NCBI GenBank assembly: GCA_026388985.1 | Contig: JAPLIS010000006.1 | Coordinates: 1 to 34,559, forward strand | DNA from: Candidatus Babelota bacterium | GTDB taxonomy: Bacteria > Babelota > Babeliae > Babelales > Vermiphilaceae | Direction: 5' to 3' | DNA: 34,559 nt | Shown here: positions 32,605 through 34,559 of the stretch, in pieces | How positions within the stretch are numbered: position 1 is the stretch's first letter | Layout: every line of letters begins with the position of its first letter | Translations under genes and position numbers: made by a program | The notes under the pieces: generated by a model | Databases searched by the model: none | What the model was told of the DNA's origin: nothing | The model's input: only the letters and a program-made list of their open reading frames with translations

Positions 32605-34147
32605 ATTGGTATCATTGATGTTGCCAGTGTATATGGGGCATGCAGTGAGTTGTTGCGATGAAGATGATCAAGCACGAGGCGTGGTTGAGCTGCCGTGTGG
32701 CAGGATAGTGGCCGCTGGTTATAGTAATAAGAATAACTGTAACTATGATTTCGCGTTGGCCGGGTACACTCAGTATGGCTTTTTAGATCATACATTTGGT
32801 GATGGTATTAATAAGCCAGGAACCACATTAACTAACTTTGCTCTTGCTTTAAATTCAAGCTCTAGTCCAAGCAATGATATAGCAAATGCTATTGCAGTAC
32901 AAAAAAACTGCAATCCGTGTGATTTTAGTTGCAAACCAGAGTGTGAAACTGATTGCAATGCCAATTGCAAATTGGTGGTTGTTGGTTATTCAGCGGGGAA
33001 CGGAAATTGCAATAGTTCTTGCTCATTTGGCTCTGAAGATAAAAACCGTGGCAGCTTTGCCATAGCGCGCTATAATTGTGATGGCACATTAGACACAAGT
33101 TTTGGTGAAGATAAAAAAGGTGTTGTCAGAACGCAAAGCCCAATTGCTGGCGGGTTTGCGCAAGCTAAAGCCGTTGCGATACAAGATGATGGCAAAATAG
33201 TGGTTGTAGGGGAAACAGCAAGAGACAGGAGTAGATACTTTATGGTTGCACGGTACACCTGTGATGGGATCCTTGATACAACGTTTGGTTGCAATGGCAC
33301 CGGCATAGTGCTGACCGGTTTTTCTGATGCCCCGCTTCGCATTCAGCCCGGGTATGCATGTTGTTTGCCAGTTTCAACTAAAGATAAGATAGAAGATTCT
33401 GGTGCAAATGCCGTTAAAATACAAAAAAATGGCAAAATCGTTGTTGCGGGATTTAATCGGGTTAGGAAGTCTGTCGAGCTGATTGATTTTGCGTTAGCTC
33501 GCTATAACACTGATGGCTCGTTAGACACCAGCTTTGGCCCTAACCATGATGGCAAAGTAATAACTGATTTTTCAGGAAACAATACGAGTACAGACGGAGC
33601 TTTTGCTCTTGTGTTGCTAGAAGACTGTCAAGATTGTTTCAGTTGTGCTGATAGCACCAAGATAGTTGCAGTGGGGCCTAGTTATGTGAATGGTAATTCC
33701 GAATTTGCATTATTTGCATTAGCTGGATACACCGATAATGGAAAACTTGATAGGAGCTTTGGCCCTAATGGCAATGGCTTGGTGACAACTTCTTTTGGTG
33801 CCGGTACAGCTTCTGGAGCTTTAGCAGCTGCATTGCAGCGTGATTGTAATAACGTCTGCAAAATAGTCGCTGCCGGTTCTAATGACATAACAGGTAAAGG
33901 GGATGATTTTATTCTTGCTCGGTATACTCTTAACGGCCTATTAGACACAAGTTTTGGTGAAGATAAAACGGGTAAAGTAGTGACAGATTTTCTAAATAAG
34001 AGCAATGACGTGGCATTCGCTGTTACTATACAAAAGAATGGTGCCATAGTTGCTGCAGGGTCTACCAATGCTATAACTCCCAATAATCCAGATGGTAATT
34101 ATGCATTCGCTCTAGCCCGTTACAACCAATGCCAACCATGCTGCTAA
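32585..34147 (+). CDS. Exported Cys-rich delta-60 repeat protein
   Basis: A 520-aa protein with a signal peptide (residues 1-20, ending GHA) and AAGGAAAAG before the ATG. It has six delta-60 repeats, each centred on LD(T/H/R)(S/T)FG and preceded by FALARYNxDG-like strands: near LDHTFG, LDTSFG, LDTTFG, LDTSFG, LDRSFG and LDTSFG. They form a beta-propeller-like or solenoid structure. Cys-rich stretches (CNPCDFSCKPECETDCNANC and CQDCFSC) are inserted between repeats and the ends are CCDEDD and CQPCC, implying several disulfides outside the cytoplasm. Its role is unknown; a surface or secreted protein is likely. A tandem paralogue starts at 34540. Confidence 0.88.
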   Translation: MNKLQLLLVSLMLPVYMGHAVSCCDEDDQARGVVELPCGRIVAAGYSNKNNCNYDFALAGYTQYGFLDHTFGDGINKPGTTLTNFALALNSSSSPSNDIANAIAVQKNCNPCDFSCKPECETDCNANCKLVVVGYSAGNGNCNSSCSFGSEDKNRGSFAIARYNCDGTLDTSFGEDKKGVVRTQSPIAGGFAQAKAVAIQDDGKIVVVGETARDRSRYFMVARYTCDGILDTTFGCNGTGIVLTGFSDAPLRIQPGYACCLPVSTKDKIEDSGANAVKIQKNGKIVVAGFNRVRKSVELIDFALARYNTDGSLDTSFGPNHDGKVITDFSGNNTSTDGAFALVLLEDCQDCFSCADSTKIVAVGPSYVNGNSEFALFALAGYTDNGKLDRSFGPNGNGLVTTSFGAGTASGALAAALQRDCNNVCKIVAAGSNDITGKGDDFILARYTLNGLLDTSFGEDKTGKVVTDFLNKSNDVAFAVTIQKNGAIVAAGSTNAITPNNPDGNYAFALARYNQCQPCC

Positions 34148-34195
34148 AAGCGGTGAACAGATACCATAGATTGTAAACTGATATACACAAAAAAG

Positions 34196-34227
34196 AAGCT
34201 CTTGGCAGACACCAGGAGCTTTTTTTG
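34196..34227 (+). terminator. Intrinsic terminator after the delta-60 gene
   Basis: AAGCTCTTGG (34196-34205), loop CAGACA, CCAGGAGCTT (34212-34221) with one G-U pair, then a run of T to 34227. Starts about 49 bp after the stop. Its stem resembles the minus-strand toxin terminators at 17-50 and 1848-1883. Confidence 0.88.
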
Positions 34228-34255
34228 TTAGTAATTTTTTTTCCTGTTATATAAT

Positions 34256-34425
34256 CTTAAGATGGATCCCCGCCTTCGCCGCGAATGACGTAGGAGGGAG
34301 TCTTTTTTCTAGAAAATAGTTACTTTGCATTCACTATTCAGCGCTTAAAAACTTCACGCAAGAGCATTGTTTATATGTTTAAAGTTGGTCTCTTTATCGA
34401 CTAATCAAGAGCTGTTCGTTAGAAG
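34256..34425 (-). repeat. Dispersed element B, copy 2 (inverted)
   Basis: The reverse complement of 23346-23516 by eye, with scattered mismatches and a degenerate hairpin at 34268-34283 (CCCCGCCTTCGCCGCG, one arm damaged). It lies between the terminator and the promoter region of the second delta-60 gene. Confidence 0.8.
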
Positions 34426-34457
34426 GTGTGAGCGCACGTGAAACCATAAACCGTAGC

Positions 34458-34559
34458 AATCGCCAACAAAAATATGGTAGCCTCTTTTTTGTAATCAAAT
34501 TTTTTTTAACCGCTTTTTTAAAAGAAGGAAAAGTAGCACATGAATAAACTACAATTGTT
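34458..34559. repeat. 102-bp exact repeat, second copy
   Basis: Partner of 32503-32604; cut by the window end. Confidence 0.92.
34540..34559 (+). CDS. Start of a tandem delta-60 paralogue (partial)
   Basis: ATGAATAAACTACAATTGTT, identical to the first 20 bases of the gene at 32585, with the same leader and ribosome binding region. Only the first six codons are visible; the rest lies outside the window. Confidence 0.7.

Noticed and set aside
32352-32795. 147-codon minus-strand frame over the delta-60 start
   Set aside because: It crosses tandem repeats and lies antisense to the signal peptide of a well-supported gene.

Overview
The window is AT-rich, gene-dense bacterial DNA. It most resembles the genome of a host-dependent bacterium of the Candidatus Dependentiae (TM6) type. 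This is inferred from content: a RING-finger protein and an ankyrin-repeat protein with export signals, a secreted AAA ATPase, Cys- and Asn-rich exported proteins, a full polyamine importer, few biosynthetic genes, and many short dispersed repeats. The envelope is two-membraned, since an Omp85 protein and a beta-barrel-like protein are present. No phage, insertion-sequence transposase, CRISPR array, tRNA or rRNA was seen.

Layout. (1) 1-5379, minus strand: a polymorphic-toxin locus. A 1025-aa exported protein ends in a bacterial EndoU RNase domain and is followed after 9 bp by a candidate immunity gene. Next comes a promoterless-looking second cassette that repeats 587 bp of the first protein at about 96% identity (hand count) but carries a different toxin-like C-terminus (Ntox35-like) and its own small downstream gene. 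Near-identical intrinsic terminators close both toxin/immunity units. (2) 5587-9304: a secreted AAA ATPase with an 11-residue-periodic Gln-rich tail, about 650 bp of mosaic repeats, a PDZ-less site-2 protease and a PLP enzyme of the cysteine synthase/cystathionine beta-synthase family. (3) 9468-14186: a RING protein, an Fo-only ATP synthase cluster (AtpR/AtpI-like, subunit a, and a subunit c made of four fused hairpins with only three carboxylates), and a diverged FolC-like ligase. (4) 14516-16395: a type IV pilin-like protein, a prepilin peptidase whose coding frame begins upstream of its first ATG, RbfA and ribosomal protein bS21. (5) 16485-21588: two strongly folded non-coding stretches, an AAA/PD-(D/E)XK nuclease-like protein, an ankyrin protein, a beta-barrel-like protein with a 39-bp coding repeat, and a small protein. 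(6) 21562-24108: gltX, then about 1 kb of palindromes and dispersed repeats. (7) 24109-32282: an acylphosphatase-fold protein, an Omp85 protein, a His-rich membrane protein and potABCD. (8) 32283-34559: repeats, a Cys-rich delta-60 repeat protein, and the first bases of a tandem paralogue.

How it works together. Most exported proteins look aimed at the envelope or at a eukaryotic host. Polyamine uptake fits a parasite relying on host metabolites. The toxin locus has the architecture of tip-swapping systems: a conserved carrier, an active toxin/immunity pair, and a silent alternative pair sharing a recombination-length homology block. The silent cassette is joined at its 5' edge to a dispersed hairpin repeat that also occurs in several intergenic regions here, so the repeat family may help move such cassettes. 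That link is inference.
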